From NCBI RefSeq assembly GCF_026421305.1, contig NZ_JAPJBQ010000004.1, forward strand, positions 282,053-346,052: a stretch of 64,000 nucleotides of DNA. Reading direction: 5' to 3'. Of the stretch, positions 35,546 through 44,585 are shown piece by piece. The position numbers were made by a program, and so were the translations under genes. Origin of the DNA: Dyella silvae. GTDB taxonomy: Bacteria > Pseudomonadota > Gammaproteobacteria > Xanthomonadales > Rhodanobacteraceae. The notes beneath the pieces were generated by a model. The model saw nothing but the letters and a program-made list of their open reading frames with translations. It searched no databases and was not told the DNA's origin. Each line of letters opens with the position of its first letter. Positions within the stretch are counted from its first letter, which is position 1.

Positions 35546-35630
35546 ACTTTCGGTCGATCAATCACTTAGCGGGGGACGGAAGCCTCTACCAGGCGGAGCA
35601 TGCAGGCATCCCGACCAAGGAGTTTCGTTC

Positions 35631-36854
35631 ATGAACCGCCGACACGACATCGATGCCCTGCGCGTCCTGGCCTTTGGCCTGCTGATCGTTTTCCACCTGG
35701 GCATGCTCTACGTAGGACCCGCCGACGACTGGAAGTTCCACCTCAAGAGCAGCTACCTCGCCAGCTGGCTGGAGTACCCCATGCTCGCCTCCAGCTTCTG
35801 GCGGATGGACTTGCTGTTCCTGATCTCCGGCATGGCGGTGCACTTCCTGCGGGGACGCCTGACCCTTCCCACGCTGGCCTGGAAGCGCACCACGCGGCTG
35901 CTGCTGCCGCTGCTGTTCGGCATGGCGGTGGTCATTCCCATTCAGCCTTACGTGCAAGGCGTGGACAACGGGCTGGTGCCGCCAGGCTTTGGGCACTTTC
36001 TGCTGCGCTACTGGACGGGTGGTCCCTGGCCCGCCGGCGCGTTCGATGGCTGGCAGTTCGGGTTCACCTGGAATCACCTGTGGTACCTGGTGTACGTCTG
36101 GATCTACACGATGCTGTTGATCGCGGCCCTGCCAGCGCTGGAGTCGTCGTGGGGCCAGCGTGCCTTCGCCGCTGTCCACCGCCTGCACGGCTGGCCGCTG
36201 CTGGTGCTGCCCGCCCTGCCGTTGATCGCCTACAACCTGCTGTTCGCGGCCCGCTTTCCGCAGAATCATGCCGTGATCGGCGACTGGTATGCCCATGCGG
36301 GCTACGCCACGATGTTCCTGTATGGCTATGCCATCGGCACGCATCCCGGCCTGTGGTCTGAGCTGGCACGCCTGCGGCATCGTTCGCTGGGTATGGCCGT
36401 GGTCTGTTTCGCCGCCTATGTGCTGCTTGGTCAGCTGGATGCATTCGTCGATGTCAGCCAGTGGTCAGCGTCCACCCTTGCCGTTGAACGGCTGTGCATG
36501 CGCGCTTTGCACTTCTTCTATGCGTGGAGTGCCATCGCCGCCGTGCTGGGCTGGGGACATCAATACCTCAATCGCCCGTTCCGCTGGCTGCCGTATGCAC
36601 GCGAAGCGGTGTTTCCCTGGTACATCCTGCATCAGAGCGTGTTGCTCGCCGTGGCCTACTGGTTGCTTCCGCTCAAGCTCGGCCCTGTGCTGGAACCCTC
36701 GCTGGTGCTGCTGGGCACGGTGGGTGGCTGCACGGTACTGCATGAGTATGTGATTCGCCGCACGCGCTGGCTGCGTCCGCTGTTTGGGCTTGATGCGGAC
36801 TCTCGCGCTGCACGGCCAGCACCCTCACCCATCGGACAGGTGCAGCAGGCATGA
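35631..36854 (+). CDS. Membrane acyltransferase (acyltransferase 3/OpgC-like)
   Basis: Protein of 407 residues with about ten membrane segments. The N-terminal RHDIDALRVLAFGLLIVFHLGM has the conserved Arg and His of the acyltransferase-3 family. It would O-acylate an extracytoplasmic sugar or glucan. AAGGAG precedes the ATG at 35631. It is divergent from a LytTR regulator that probably controls it. Substrate unknown; OpgC-type succinylation of periplasmic glucan is one option. Confidence 0.8.
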   Translation: MNRRHDIDALRVLAFGLLIVFHLGMLYVGPADDWKFHLKSSYLASWLEYPMLASSFWRMDLLFLISGMAVHFLRGRLTLPTLAWKRTTRLLLPLLFGMAVVIPIQPYVQGVDNGLVPPGFGHFLLRYWTGGPWPAGAFDGWQFGFTWNHLWYLVYVWIYTMLLIAALPALESSWGQRAFAAVHRLHGWPLLVLPALPLIAYNLLFAARFPQNHAVIGDWYAHAGYATMFLYGYAIGTHPGLWSELARLRHRSLGMAVVCFAAYVLLGQLDAFVDVSQWSASTLAVERLCMRALHFFYAWSAIAAVLGWGHQYLNRPFRWLPYAREAVFPWYILHQSVLLAVAYWLLPLKLGPVLEPSLVLLGTVGGCTVLHEYVIRRTRWLRPLFGLDADSRAARPAPSPIGQVQQA

Positions 36855-36956
36855 TGACCGCGGGCAGCGGGATCTCAGGTTCCGCTGCCCATGAGGATCT
36901 CTTTGCCTCAGGACACCGGCTACCGATAATGGCCGGATCCCCGCAAGGAAGCCCCC

Positions 36957-38189
36957 ATGCCCTCCCCTCCTGCGCAAGCTTCCGTGGATTCGCTGCGCTC
37001 CCATCCCGCCTTTGTGCAGTTCTGGTTCGCCCGCATTTGCTCGGGCTTCGGTTTCCAGATGTTGTCGGTCGCGGTCGGTTGGCAGATCTATGCGATGACC
37101 GGGCGAGCGCTGGATCTTGGCCTGATTGGCCTCGTGCAGTTCTTCCCTTCGGTCATGCTGGCGCTTCCCGCGGGTCATGTGGCCGATCAGTTCGAGCGCC
37201 GCCGCATCGTGATGCTGGGGCAGATCGTGGACATGTTGGCGATTGCCGCGCTCGCCGCCATCAGCCTTATGCACCTGGCGCACGAGTCGATCATTCTTGT
37301 GCTGGTGTTCGTCATCAGCATCGCCAAGGCTTTTGAGTTTCCGGCGCTGCAATCCATGTTGCCCGCGCTGGTCCCAACGCAGGTTTTGCCTCGTGCCATG
37401 GCAGCCAGCGCGTCGGCAGGTCAGGCCGCCATGATCATGGGGCCTGCTGTAGGCGGCCTGCTCTATGTCGCCGGGCCCGGCACGGTGTACGTGGTGTGCG
37501 CGCTGCTTTATCTGATCGCCGCGATACTGATGGGTCACCTGCGTTACGAACAGGCCCAGCCGCGCCGCGAGCCCGCCACGCTGAAAACCTTGTTTGCCGG
37601 CGTGCACTTCATCCGGCAGCGCCCCGACGTGCTCGGCGTCATTTCGCTCGATCTGTTTGCCGTGCTGTTGGGGGGCGCGACGGCACTGTTGCCGATCTTC
37701 GCCAAGGACATTCTGCATACCGGACCGTGGGGCCTGGGCCTGCTGCGCGCCGCGCCAGCGGTCGGCGCACTGCTGATGTCGCTGTGGCTGACCCGGCACA
37801 GCATGGAGCGGCGCGTGGGCATGATCATGTTCGCGTCGGTTGCTGGTTTCGGCGTGGGCACACTGGTGTTCGCCGTCTCAACCACGTTATGGCTGTCGTT
37901 GGTGGCGCTGTTCGCGCTGGGTGCGTTCGACATGGTGAGCATGGTGATCCGCGGCGCGCTGGTGCAGCTGGATACACCGGACGATATGCGCGGCCGCGTG
38001 AGTGCGGTCAACGCGATCTTCATCAACACCTCCAATCAACTGGGCGAGTTCGAGTCCGGCCTGCTGGCGGCCTGGGTGGGCGTGGTGAACGCAACGCTGA
38101 TCGGCGGCATCGGTACCCTGCTGGTGGTGGCGCTGTGGATGGGCATGTTCCCCACCTTGCGCCGACGCCAACGACTGCACGCGCCCTGA
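36957..38189 (+). CDS. MFS exporter (EntS-like)
   Basis: Protein of 410 residues with about twelve membrane helices. The cytoplasmic loop motif DQFERRRIVM between TM2 and TM3 and the second-half repeat (DDMRGRVSAVNAIFIN) are typical of the MFS_3 exporters related to the enterobactin exporter EntS. It should export a small molecule by proton antiport. It follows the acyltransferase in the same direction, 102 bases away, and there is no siderophore gene nearby to name a substrate. Confidence 0.85.
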   Translation: MPSPPAQASVDSLRSHPAFVQFWFARICSGFGFQMLSVAVGWQIYAMTGRALDLGLIGLVQFFPSVMLALPAGHVADQFERRRIVMLGQIVDMLAIAALAAISLMHLAHESIILVLVFVISIAKAFEFPALQSMLPALVPTQVLPRAMAASASAGQAAMIMGPAVGGLLYVAGPGTVYVVCALLYLIAAILMGHLRYEQAQPRREPATLKTLFAGVHFIRQRPDVLGVISLDLFAVLLGGATALLPIFAKDILHTGPWGLGLLRAAPAVGALLMSLWLTRHSMERRVGMIMFASVAGFGVGTLVFAVSTTLWLSLVALFALGAFDMVSMVIRGALVQLDTPDDMRGRVSAVNAIFINTSNQLGEFESGLLAAWVGVVNATLIGGIGTLLVVALWMGMFPTLRRRQRLHAP

Positions 38190-38249
38190 CGCGCTCCAGC
38201 TATAGTGCGCCTGCCAGCCGATGCAGGCTGAGCAACCTCAGGGGAAAAC

Positions 38250-38837
38250 ATGCCGACGTCATGCGCTCGCTCGATGTTCGTGACCGCGTTGAGCTGGGCC
38301 TTCATCGGCTTGGGAGCCATCGGCACGCTCTTCTTTCTTCTGTTCTCGATGGTATCGGCGGCCGGGCTGCAGGCCATGGCGCATGGCACCACGCCCGTGG
38401 GCGCCTCTTACCGGCACATGGCGCAAGCGATGGCGCAATTGCCAGAGCCATGGCCGTGGATCTACGCGCATGCAGCAGAATTGATGCTGGTTGCCGCCGC
38501 GCTCGCGTTCCTGCATCTGGTCAGCGCGTTGGGTCTGCTGTGGCGCAAGCCATGGGCTCGCCGCAGTTTCATCGGATTGATGCTGCTGGATATCGCCCTG
38601 CAGAGTTTCGGCGTGGCCAGTGCGCTCACGATGCAGCCCGCCTTGCAACAAGCCATGCGGGAAGACTTTCCGCCTCAGTTGCCGCCTGCTTTCATGGAAT
38701 GGATGCAGCGCATGATGGCGTTCCAGCAGATCGAAGCCATCGTCAGGCCAGTTTTGTTGGCCCTCGTGTTCGGCTGGATCGCCTGGCGCCTCACCCGTGC
38801 ACCCGTTCGCGAGGAGTTCTCCGCAGTTCGCCAATGA
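38250..38837 (+). CDS. Unrecognised four-helix membrane protein
   Basis: Protein of 195 residues with membrane segments at about 12-38, 72-96, 102-125 and 165-185 and a Met/Pro-rich loop (REDFPPQLPPAFMEWMQRMM). I do not recognise a family. It lies 60 bases after the MFS gene, same strand, preceded by AGGGGA. Confidence 0.65.
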   Translation: MPTSCARSMFVTALSWAFIGLGAIGTLFFLLFSMVSAAGLQAMAHGTTPVGASYRHMAQAMAQLPEPWPWIYAHAAELMLVAAALAFLHLVSALGLLWRKPWARRSFIGLMLLDIALQSFGVASALTMQPALQQAMREDFPPQLPPAFMEWMQRMMAFQQIEAIVRPVLLALVFGWIAWRLTRAPVREEFSAVRQ

Positions 38838-38921
38838 AGCGACCGTCAACGTCGCAGTTCTTTGATGCGCGTCAAACGCGGACAAGTAGCGCCGGATAGC
38901 ATGCGTCAACTCCCCTGATGC

Positions 38922-40130
38922 ATGCGCGCTATGAACGTGGATATCGCCATCGTTGGCGCAGGCCCTGCGGGCCTGTGCTTCGCCAAGGCACTGGCAGACA
39001 CCGGCCTGAGCATTCTCCTGATCGAACGGCAACCGTTGGAAGCACTTGCCGAGCCGGCATTCGACGGACGCGAGATCGCCCTCACGCAACGCTCCGTGCG
39101 CACCCTGCGCGAGCTCGGGCTGTGGGACCGGCTGGGGCCAGCCGATGTATCGCCGCTGTGCAGTGCGCACGTACTCAATGGCAGCTCCATGCGCGGACTC
39201 AGCGTGGTGCCCAGCAGTACGGGCGATGGCGAACTGGGCTTCCTCGTACCCAATGACCGTATCCGGCGCGCGGCCTATGCCTGCATCGAGCACGAGCCGC
39301 ATATCACCCTGGTAACCAACACCTCAGTCACGGGCATCACGCCCGGCGGCAGTTCGTCTCAATTGCAACTGTCGAACGGCACCACCGTTACGGCGCGACT
39401 GGTCGTCGCTGCCGACAGCCGCTTCTCGCAACTGCGGCGTGACGTCGGCATTGCCGCCGACATGCACGACTTCGGCAAAACCATGCTGGTCTGCCGCATG
39501 GCGCTGGAGCTACCGCATGGCCACGAGGCGCTGGAATGGTTCGACCACGGTCAGACGCTGGCACTGCTGCCCCTGCACAACGGGGAAGCGTCCGTCGTGC
39601 TCACCTTGCCGGGCCAGGAGATGAGGGCCGTGATGGCCCTCGACGATGCGGCATTCAACGAAGACATGCGACGCCGCTTCGATGGCCGTTTTGGGCAGAT
39701 GCGACTAACCAGCACGCGGCATACCTATCCGCTGGTGGCCGTCTATGCGCATCGCTTCGTGGCGCCACAGTTCGCGCTGATCGGCGACGCCGCCGTGGGC
39801 ATGCACCCGGTGACCGCGCATGGCTTCAATCTGGGCCTGATCAGCGTAGCGTCGCTGGCCGGCGAAATACGCCGAGCCCACGCGGCGGGCCGGGACATCG
39901 CCTCGGCCAGCCTGTTGCAGCGCTATCAGCGCGCGCACCGCCTGGCCACGCGCCCGTTGTATCTGGCCACACTGGCCATCGTGAAGCTGTACACCAACGA
40001 TCGGCTACCTGCGCGGCTGGCGCGTAGCGCGCTGTTGCAGGCCAGCCAGGCAGCGCCGCCGTTCCGCTTTGCGCTGGCTCGCATACTTTCCTCGAGCGGA
40101 CGCGGACCGCTATCGGCCACGTCTCCATGA
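38922..40130 (+). CDS. ubiM: UbiM-like flavin hydroxylase of ubiquinone biosynthesis
   Basis: Protein of 402 residues. IAIVGAGPAGLCFAKALADTGL binds FAD; LGFLVPNDRIRRAAY and LIGDAAVGMHPVTAHGFNLGL are the class-A flavoprotein hydroxylase blocks. AEPAFDGREIALTQRS near residue 45 resembles UbiM, which hydroxylates the ubiquinone ring at C5 (and in some organisms C1 and C6), using O2 and NAD(P)H. The UbiM assignment rests on recall; UbiH or UbiF family membership is the fallback. ATG 38931, three codons in, is an equally good start. Confidence 0.75.
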   Translation: MRAMNVDIAIVGAGPAGLCFAKALADTGLSILLIERQPLEALAEPAFDGREIALTQRSVRTLRELGLWDRLGPADVSPLCSAHVLNGSSMRGLSVVPSSTGDGELGFLVPNDRIRRAAYACIEHEPHITLVTNTSVTGITPGGSSSQLQLSNGTTVTARLVVAADSRFSQLRRDVGIAADMHDFGKTMLVCRMALELPHGHEALEWFDHGQTLALLPLHNGEASVVLTLPGQEMRAVMALDDAAFNEDMRRRFDGRFGQMRLTSTRHTYPLVAVYAHRFVAPQFALIGDAAVGMHPVTAHGFNLGLISVASLAGEIRRAHAAGRDIASASLLQRYQRAHRLATRPLYLATLAIVKLYTNDRLPARLARSALLQASQAAPPFRFALARILSSSGRGPLSATSP

Positions 40131-40207
40131 ACGGTGCGAGCGGGTATTTACGCATCACTCACGCCAGCGCTGGCACCTTGCAGATTAAATACGGGTAGGA
40201 GGACGCC

Positions 40208-40543
40208 ATGAGCAGGTCTTATGACATTGAGAACGGCATCAACGGCGTCCGCGAACGGGTGGGCGACCGCGTGCGCCACTATGCCAGCGAGGCGGCCGAC
40301 CGGGCCGACGGCCTGATCGAGCGCGGCCGCGAAGCCAGCCGTCGGTTCGGACACACGCGCAATGCCTATGCTCGCCGTCTCGGCCACGCTGCGGAGGACT
40401 TCGCCGACGAGGCGAACTACCAGTACCGCCGGCTGCGCCGTCAGGTGTCGCGGCACCCGGTGGCCACCACCGCGATCATTGCCGGCACCGTGGGTGCTTT
40501 TTTCCTGTTGCGACATCTGCTGCGTGGACGGGATGACGATTGA
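40208..40543 (+). CDS. DUF883/ElaB-YqjD-like tail-anchored protein
   Basis: Protein of 111 residues: a charged, Ala/Arg-rich helical region (about 10-80) followed by one C-terminal membrane anchor (TTAIIAGTVGAFFLLRHLL) and a charged tail. This is the layout of the ElaB/YqjD/DUF883 group, inner-membrane proteins that bind ribosomes in stationary phase in E. coli. The ATG has GGAGG behind it. Function inferred from layout only. Confidence 0.75.
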   Translation: MSRSYDIENGINGVRERVGDRVRHYASEAADRADGLIERGREASRRFGHTRNAYARRLGHAAEDFADEANYQYRRLRRQVSRHPVATTAIIAGTVGAFFLLRHLLRGRDDD

Positions 40544-40565
40544 TCCTCATCGGCATCACTCAAAG

Positions 40566-40593
40566 AAAAACCCGCCAGATGGCGGGTTTTTCG
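40566..40593. terminator. Bidirectional terminator
   Basis: AAAAACCCGCCAGATGGCGGGTTTTT, a perfect stem with A and T runs on either side, between the convergent DUF883-like gene and aceE. Confidence 0.9.
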
Positions 40594-40618
40594 TTTGGAC
40601 TGGTGGAAACGCCCGGCA

Positions 40619-43327
40619 TTACACCGTCTGCGGATTCGGCTTGTCCGGATCGAGCTTGTAGGTCTTGATGGCGCGCGCCACGTCCTTGGCATTGACCTTG
40701 CCGTCCTTCGCCAGCGCTGCCAGTGCGGCGTGGGCGATCCAGTAACGGTCAACCTCGAAGAAGCCACGCAGGTGCTCGCGCGTGTCCGAACGGCCGAAAC
40801 CGTCGGTGCCCAACACGGTGTAGCGCATACCGTCCGGCATGAAGGCGCGGATCTGGTCGGCGTATTCACGCACGTAGTCGGTGGCAGCCACGGCCGGACC
40901 CTGACGGCCCTGCAGCAAGCCGGTCACGTACGGCACGCGCTGCTCCGATTCCGGATGCAGGCGATTCCAGCGTTCAGCGTCGAAACCATCACGACGCAGC
41001 TCGACGAAACTCGGGCAGGACCAGATGTCGGCGGTGACGCCGAAATCCTTCTCCAGCAGCTCGGCGGCGGCGATGACTTCGCGCAGGATGGTGCCCGAAC
41101 CCAGGAGCTGCACGCGCGGCTCGCCCTTCTTCGGCTTGCCGGCGTCCTTGAACAGGTACATGCCCTTGATGATGCCTTCCTCGACGCTGACGCCCCCATT
41201 AGAGCTGGGCAGATCGGGGTGGCTGTAGTTCTCGTTCATCACGGTGATGTAGTAGTACACATCTTCCTGATCCTGCAGCATGCGGCGGGTGCCGTCCTGC
41301 ATGATCACCGCGACTTCGTAGGAGAACGTCGGGTCATACGACTTCACGTTCGGAATCGCGCCAGCCATCAGATGCGAACTGCCATCTTCATGCTGCAGGC
41401 CTTCGCCGTTGAGCGTGGTGCGACCCGCGGTACCGCCGATGAGGAAGCCGCGCGCGCGCATGTCGCCGGCCGCCCAGGCCAGATCGCCGATGCGCTGGAA
41501 GCCGAACATCGAGTAATAGATGAAGAACGGCAGCATCGCCTGGTTGCTGATGCTGTAGCTGGTGGCCGCCGCCATCCAGGCGGCCATACCGCCGGCTTCG
41601 GAAATGCCTTCCTGCAGCACCTGACCCTTCTGGTCTTCGCGGTAGTACAGCAGCTGGTCGGCGTCCTGCGGACGGTACTTCTGGCCGAACGGCGCGTAGA
41701 TGCCGATCTGACGGAACATGCCTTCCATGCCGAACGTACGTGCTTCGTCGGCCACGATCGGCACCACGCGCTCGCCGATCTGCTTGTCGCGCAGCAGCAG
41801 GTTCATGCCGCGCACCAGCGCCATGGTGGTCGAAATTTCGCGCTCACCCGTGCCCTTGGTGATCTGCTCGAACGCCGGCAGTTCCGGCGCCTTGAGCTTG
41901 GCGTCGGCGTGACGGCGGCGCTGCGGCAGGAAGCCGCCCAGCGCACGGCGACGCTCCAACATGTATTCCACTTCCGGCGAGTTCTTGCCTGGGTGGAAAT
42001 ACGGCACGTCGGCCAGCTTGTCGTCCGCCACCGGGATGTTGAAACGGTCGCGGAAGTGGCGCACGGCGTCGGCATCCAGCTTCTTCTGCTGGTGCGTGGG
42101 ATTCTGCGACTCACCGGCCGCGCCCATGCCGTAGCCCTTCACCGTCTTGGCGAGGATCACCGTGGGCATGCCCTTGGTGTTCACGGCCTGGTGATAGGCC
42201 GCATAGACCTTATGCGGGTCATGACCGCCGCGGTTCAGGCGCCAGATGTCGTCGTCGGACAGATTGGCCACCATCTCGCGCGTCTCCGGGTACTTGCCGA
42301 AGAAATGCTCGCGCGTGTACGCGCCGCCGAAGGCCTTGCACGCCTGGTACTCGCCATCGACGGTTTCCATCATCAGCTTGCGCAGCACGCCCTTGGTGTC
42401 GCGGGCGAGGAGCGGATCCCAGTAGCTGCCCCAGACGACCTTGATGGCATTCCAGCCGGCGCCGCGGAACACGCCTTCCAGTTCCTGGATGATCTTGCCG
42501 TTGCCGCGCACCGGACCGTCCAGGCGCTGCAAGTTGGCGTTGATCACGAACACCAGGTTGTCCAGGCCTTCACGGCCGGCCAGCGAGATGGCGCCGAGCG
42601 ATTCGGGCTCGTCGGTTTCGCCGTCGCCCATGAAGCACCAGATCTTGCGGTCGGTCTTCGGCATCAGGCCGCGGTGTTCCAGGTACTTCCAGAACTGCGC
42701 CTGATAGATGGCCTGGATCGGGCCCAGACCCATCGACACCGTCGGCACCTGCCAGTAGTCCGGCATCAGCCAGGGATGCGGATACGACGACAGGCCACGG
42801 CCGTGGCCGGCGACTTCCATGCGGAACAGGTCGAGCTGTTCTTCGCTGATGCGGCCTTCAAGGAAGGAACGCGCATAGATACCCGGGCTGGAGTGGCCCT
42901 GATGGAACACCAGGTCGCCCGGATGATCGGCGCTCGGCGCGCGCCAGAAATGATTGAAGCCCACGTCATACAGCGTGGCCGACGACGCGAAACTGGCGAT
43001 ATGGCCGCCCAGCTCGCCCGGCTTGCGGTTGGCGCGCACCACCATGGCCATCGCATTCCAGCGGATCAGCGTACGGATACGCCATTCCATCGCGGCGTCA
43101 CCGGTCATCTTCGCTTCGTTGCCCGGCGCGATGGTGTTGACGTACTCGGTGGTCGGGTTGAACGGCAGATAGCCGCCCGCACGACGCGTCGAATCGACCA
43201 TCTTCTCCAGCAGGAAGTGCGCGCGCTCGGTGCCGTCGTGGTTGATTACGGCATCAAGGGATTCGACCCATTCCTGGGTTTCGGTGGGGTCGAGGTCCTG
43301 CTGGAGGATGTCGTCGAGCTGATCCAT
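40619..43327 (-). CDS. aceE: Pyruvate dehydrogenase E1, homodimeric type
   Basis: Decarboxylates pyruvate with thiamine diphosphate and transfers the acetyl group to the lipoyl arms of AceF. The 902-residue protein fits the single-chain E1 of gammaproteobacteria. GDGETDEPESLGAI with a following Asn-rich segment (VFVINANLQRLDG) is the ThDP/Mg site. The start at 43327 gives the conserved N-terminal DLDPTETQEWVES. It is far from aceF-lpdA (19117-20787), in the opposite direction to neither. A 1.3-kb gene-free region lies upstream. Confidence 0.96.
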   Translation of the reverse strand: MDQLDDILQQDLDPTETQEWVESLDAVINHDGTERAHFLLEKMVDSTRRAGGYLPFNPTTEYVNTIAPGNEAKMTGDAAMEWRIRTLIRWNAMAMVVRANRKPGELGGHIASFASSATLYDVGFNHFWRAPSADHPGDLVFHQGHSSPGIYARSFLEGRISEEQLDLFRMEVAGHGRGLSSYPHPWLMPDYWQVPTVSMGLGPIQAIYQAQFWKYLEHRGLMPKTDRKIWCFMGDGETDEPESLGAISLAGREGLDNLVFVINANLQRLDGPVRGNGKIIQELEGVFRGAGWNAIKVVWGSYWDPLLARDTKGVLRKLMMETVDGEYQACKAFGGAYTREHFFGKYPETREMVANLSDDDIWRLNRGGHDPHKVYAAYHQAVNTKGMPTVILAKTVKGYGMGAAGESQNPTHQQKKLDADAVRHFRDRFNIPVADDKLADVPYFHPGKNSPEVEYMLERRRALGGFLPQRRRHADAKLKAPELPAFEQITKGTGEREISTTMALVRGMNLLLRDKQIGERVVPIVADEARTFGMEGMFRQIGIYAPFGQKYRPQDADQLLYYREDQKGQVLQEGISEAGGMAAWMAAATSYSISNQAMLPFFIYYSMFGFQRIGDLAWAAGDMRARGFLIGGTAGRTTLNGEGLQHEDGSSHLMAGAIPNVKSYDPTFSYEVAVIMQDGTRRMLQDQEDVYYYITVMNENYSHPDLPSSNGGVSVEEGIIKGMYLFKDAGKPKKGEPRVQLLGSGTILREVIAAAELLEKDFGVTADIWSCPSFVELRRDGFDAERWNRLHPESEQRVPYVTGLLQGRQGPAVAATDYVREYADQIRAFMPDGMRYTVLGTDGFGRSDTREHLRGFFEVDRYWIAHAALAALAKDGKVNAKDVARAIKTYKLDPDKPNPQTV

Positions 43328-43522
43328 GGGGAGCTTCTCTCCGCGGCGCCATGGGGTTGGCGCGGCTGTAGGTGAATCGCCTCTGCGTGAGAGGCGGGGA
43401 ACCGCCCGAGTTTAGCTCCGGCGGGGTTTTTCGCCAATTGGATCGAGGCAGTACGGGGGCGAATGGAGTGGAGGGTGTTGATTGGGCGAATGGGGCATTC
43501 GACTGACGGAGCACGCTCTTAG

Positions 43523-43560
43523 CTCCCTCTCCCCTCCGGGGAGAGGGCTGGGGTGAGGGG
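43523..43560 (-). repeat. CCCTCTCCCCGGAGGGGAGAGGG-type palindrome, inverted copy
   Basis: Outer left arm of the large inverted duplication; family of 19056-19103 and 33182-33229, reversed. Confidence 0.8.
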
Positions 43561-43592
43561 CGGGTGCTTGCGACACAGTTAGTTCCCCTCAC

Positions 43593-43620
43593 CGTCATCC
43601 CGGCGCAGGCCGGGATCCAG
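43593..43620. repeat. CCCGGCGCAGGCCGGG palindrome, left copy
   Basis: Second arm of the large inverted duplication. Its mirror image at 44440-44467 is CCCCGC-TAC-GCGGGG, diverged in the stem but matching in flank (GTCATC... and ...GGATCCAG against GGGTCC). Confidence 0.7.
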
Positions 43621-43656
43621 TAGCGCTATCGCTCGGTTGTCGCGGTGCCGTCACGT

Positions 43657-44405
43657 GCTCGCCTGCGGCGGGCTTCCGACGATCTGCCGATCGCCGGGTC
43701 ACTTTTCTTTGCTTGCTCACGCACGCGCAGGAGCGCGTGCGAACGGCGAAGCCGGCCCGAAGGGCGGAGGGCAGGATGCCCGGAGTCAAGAAAAGTAACC
43801 AAAAGAAAGAGCACCCCGCTTGGCGCTTGCCGGGCTGATAGCCCGGCAAGTCCGTGAGGGTCGGCCGAGCTTTTCGACAGGGCCTCCTGCCCTGACGAAA
43901 AGGGATCGGCATCCATGCCGATCCCCCTGCGGGCCTGATCGTCCAACCCTCACCGCCGCACAGGGGCCCCTCAGATCAAAAGCATCAGGCTCGTGCAGCT
44001 TCGCTGCACATCGCACTGGGCGAAGCCGGTCAACGTTCAACGTGCTCGCTTGCCTCGTGGCTTTGGCTTCGGATGGTGGCTTTGGTTTTGCCCTTTGCTT
44101 CTGGCGCGCGCCGCGCGCCGCTCTGGCTCCGGCTCTGGCTTTCGCTCTTGACCTCCGGGCCCCTATGGCGCGGCGGGCGGGTGGAGGAATAGCCCGAAGG
44201 GTGGCCGGCATGGATGCCGGCCAGTTTTTCGACAGGACAGGGATGTCCTGTCGAAAAACCCCGTAACCCGCCCGCGAACCTTCCGGGCTATCAGCCCGAA
44301 AGGCGCGCCATCGGGGTGGCCTTTCTCTTGGTTACTTCTCTTTGGCCACGCAAAGAGAAGTGACCCGCTGTCCGGCAGGACAGCGGAAGCCCGCCGCAGG
44401 CGAGC
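43657..44405. repeat. Inner quasi-palindromic element (two about 370-bp halves)
   Basis: Terminal 56-base arms share GCTCGCCTGCGGCGGGCTTCC and CGGGTCACTT; inside, both halves have AAGTAACCAAxAGAAAG, CGGGCTGATAGCCCGG, TTTTTCGACAGG or TTTTCGACAGG hairpins, GGCATCCATGCC and AGGGGCCC. Between the 56-base arm and the AAAGTAACC core, the left half has about 78 extra bases that the right half lacks. Confidence 0.8.
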
Positions 44406-44439
44406 CAGGTCGCGGAGTCATCACACCAGAACAAAGTCA

Positions 44440-44467
44440 CTGGGTCCCCGCCTACGCGGGGACGACG
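44440..44467. repeat. CCCCGC-GCGGGG palindrome, right copy
   Basis: Right arm partner of 43593-43620 within the large inverted duplication. Confidence 0.7.
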
Positions 44468-44493
44468 AGTAGCGACCTCACCGCGAGCACCCA

Positions 44494-44531
44494 CCCCTCA
44501 CCCCAACCCTCTCCCCGGAGGGGAGAGGGAG
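44494..44531 (+). repeat. CCCTCTCCCCGGAGGGGAGAGGG-type palindrome, right copy
   Basis: Outer right arm of the large inverted duplication; same family as 19056-19103, forward. Confidence 0.8.
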
Positions 44532-44585
44532 CCAAGAGCCGAGGCGCTGTGCTTGCGCCGCGTGCACGCATCGCAATCAAAAGAA

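Larger units (their letters stand above)
43515..44539. repeat. Large nested inverted duplication (about 1,025 bp, two half-units)
   Basis: Each half has the same parts in the same order from the outside inward: GCTCTT-x-GCTCCC; a CCCTCTCCCC palindrome (43523-43560 and 44494-44531); a GGGTGCTYGCG spacer; a CCGG- or CCCCG-rich palindrome (43593-43620 and 44440-44467); then a 56-base terminal block (43657-43712 and 44350-44405) and an inner element. All paired parts share one centre, 44027-44031. Confidence 0.85.

Noticed and set aside
40595..43375. A 926-codon open frame on the plus strand, opposite aceE
   Set aside because: It mirrors aceE exactly and its His/Gln/Arg/Ala-rich product has no domain; high GC keeps antisense frames open.
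43595..44266. Arg/Ala/Pro-rich short frames (about 105-150 codons) within the 1-kb duplication
   Set aside because: They follow the repeat sequence in several frames and both strands and have no start signals; they are probably not genes.
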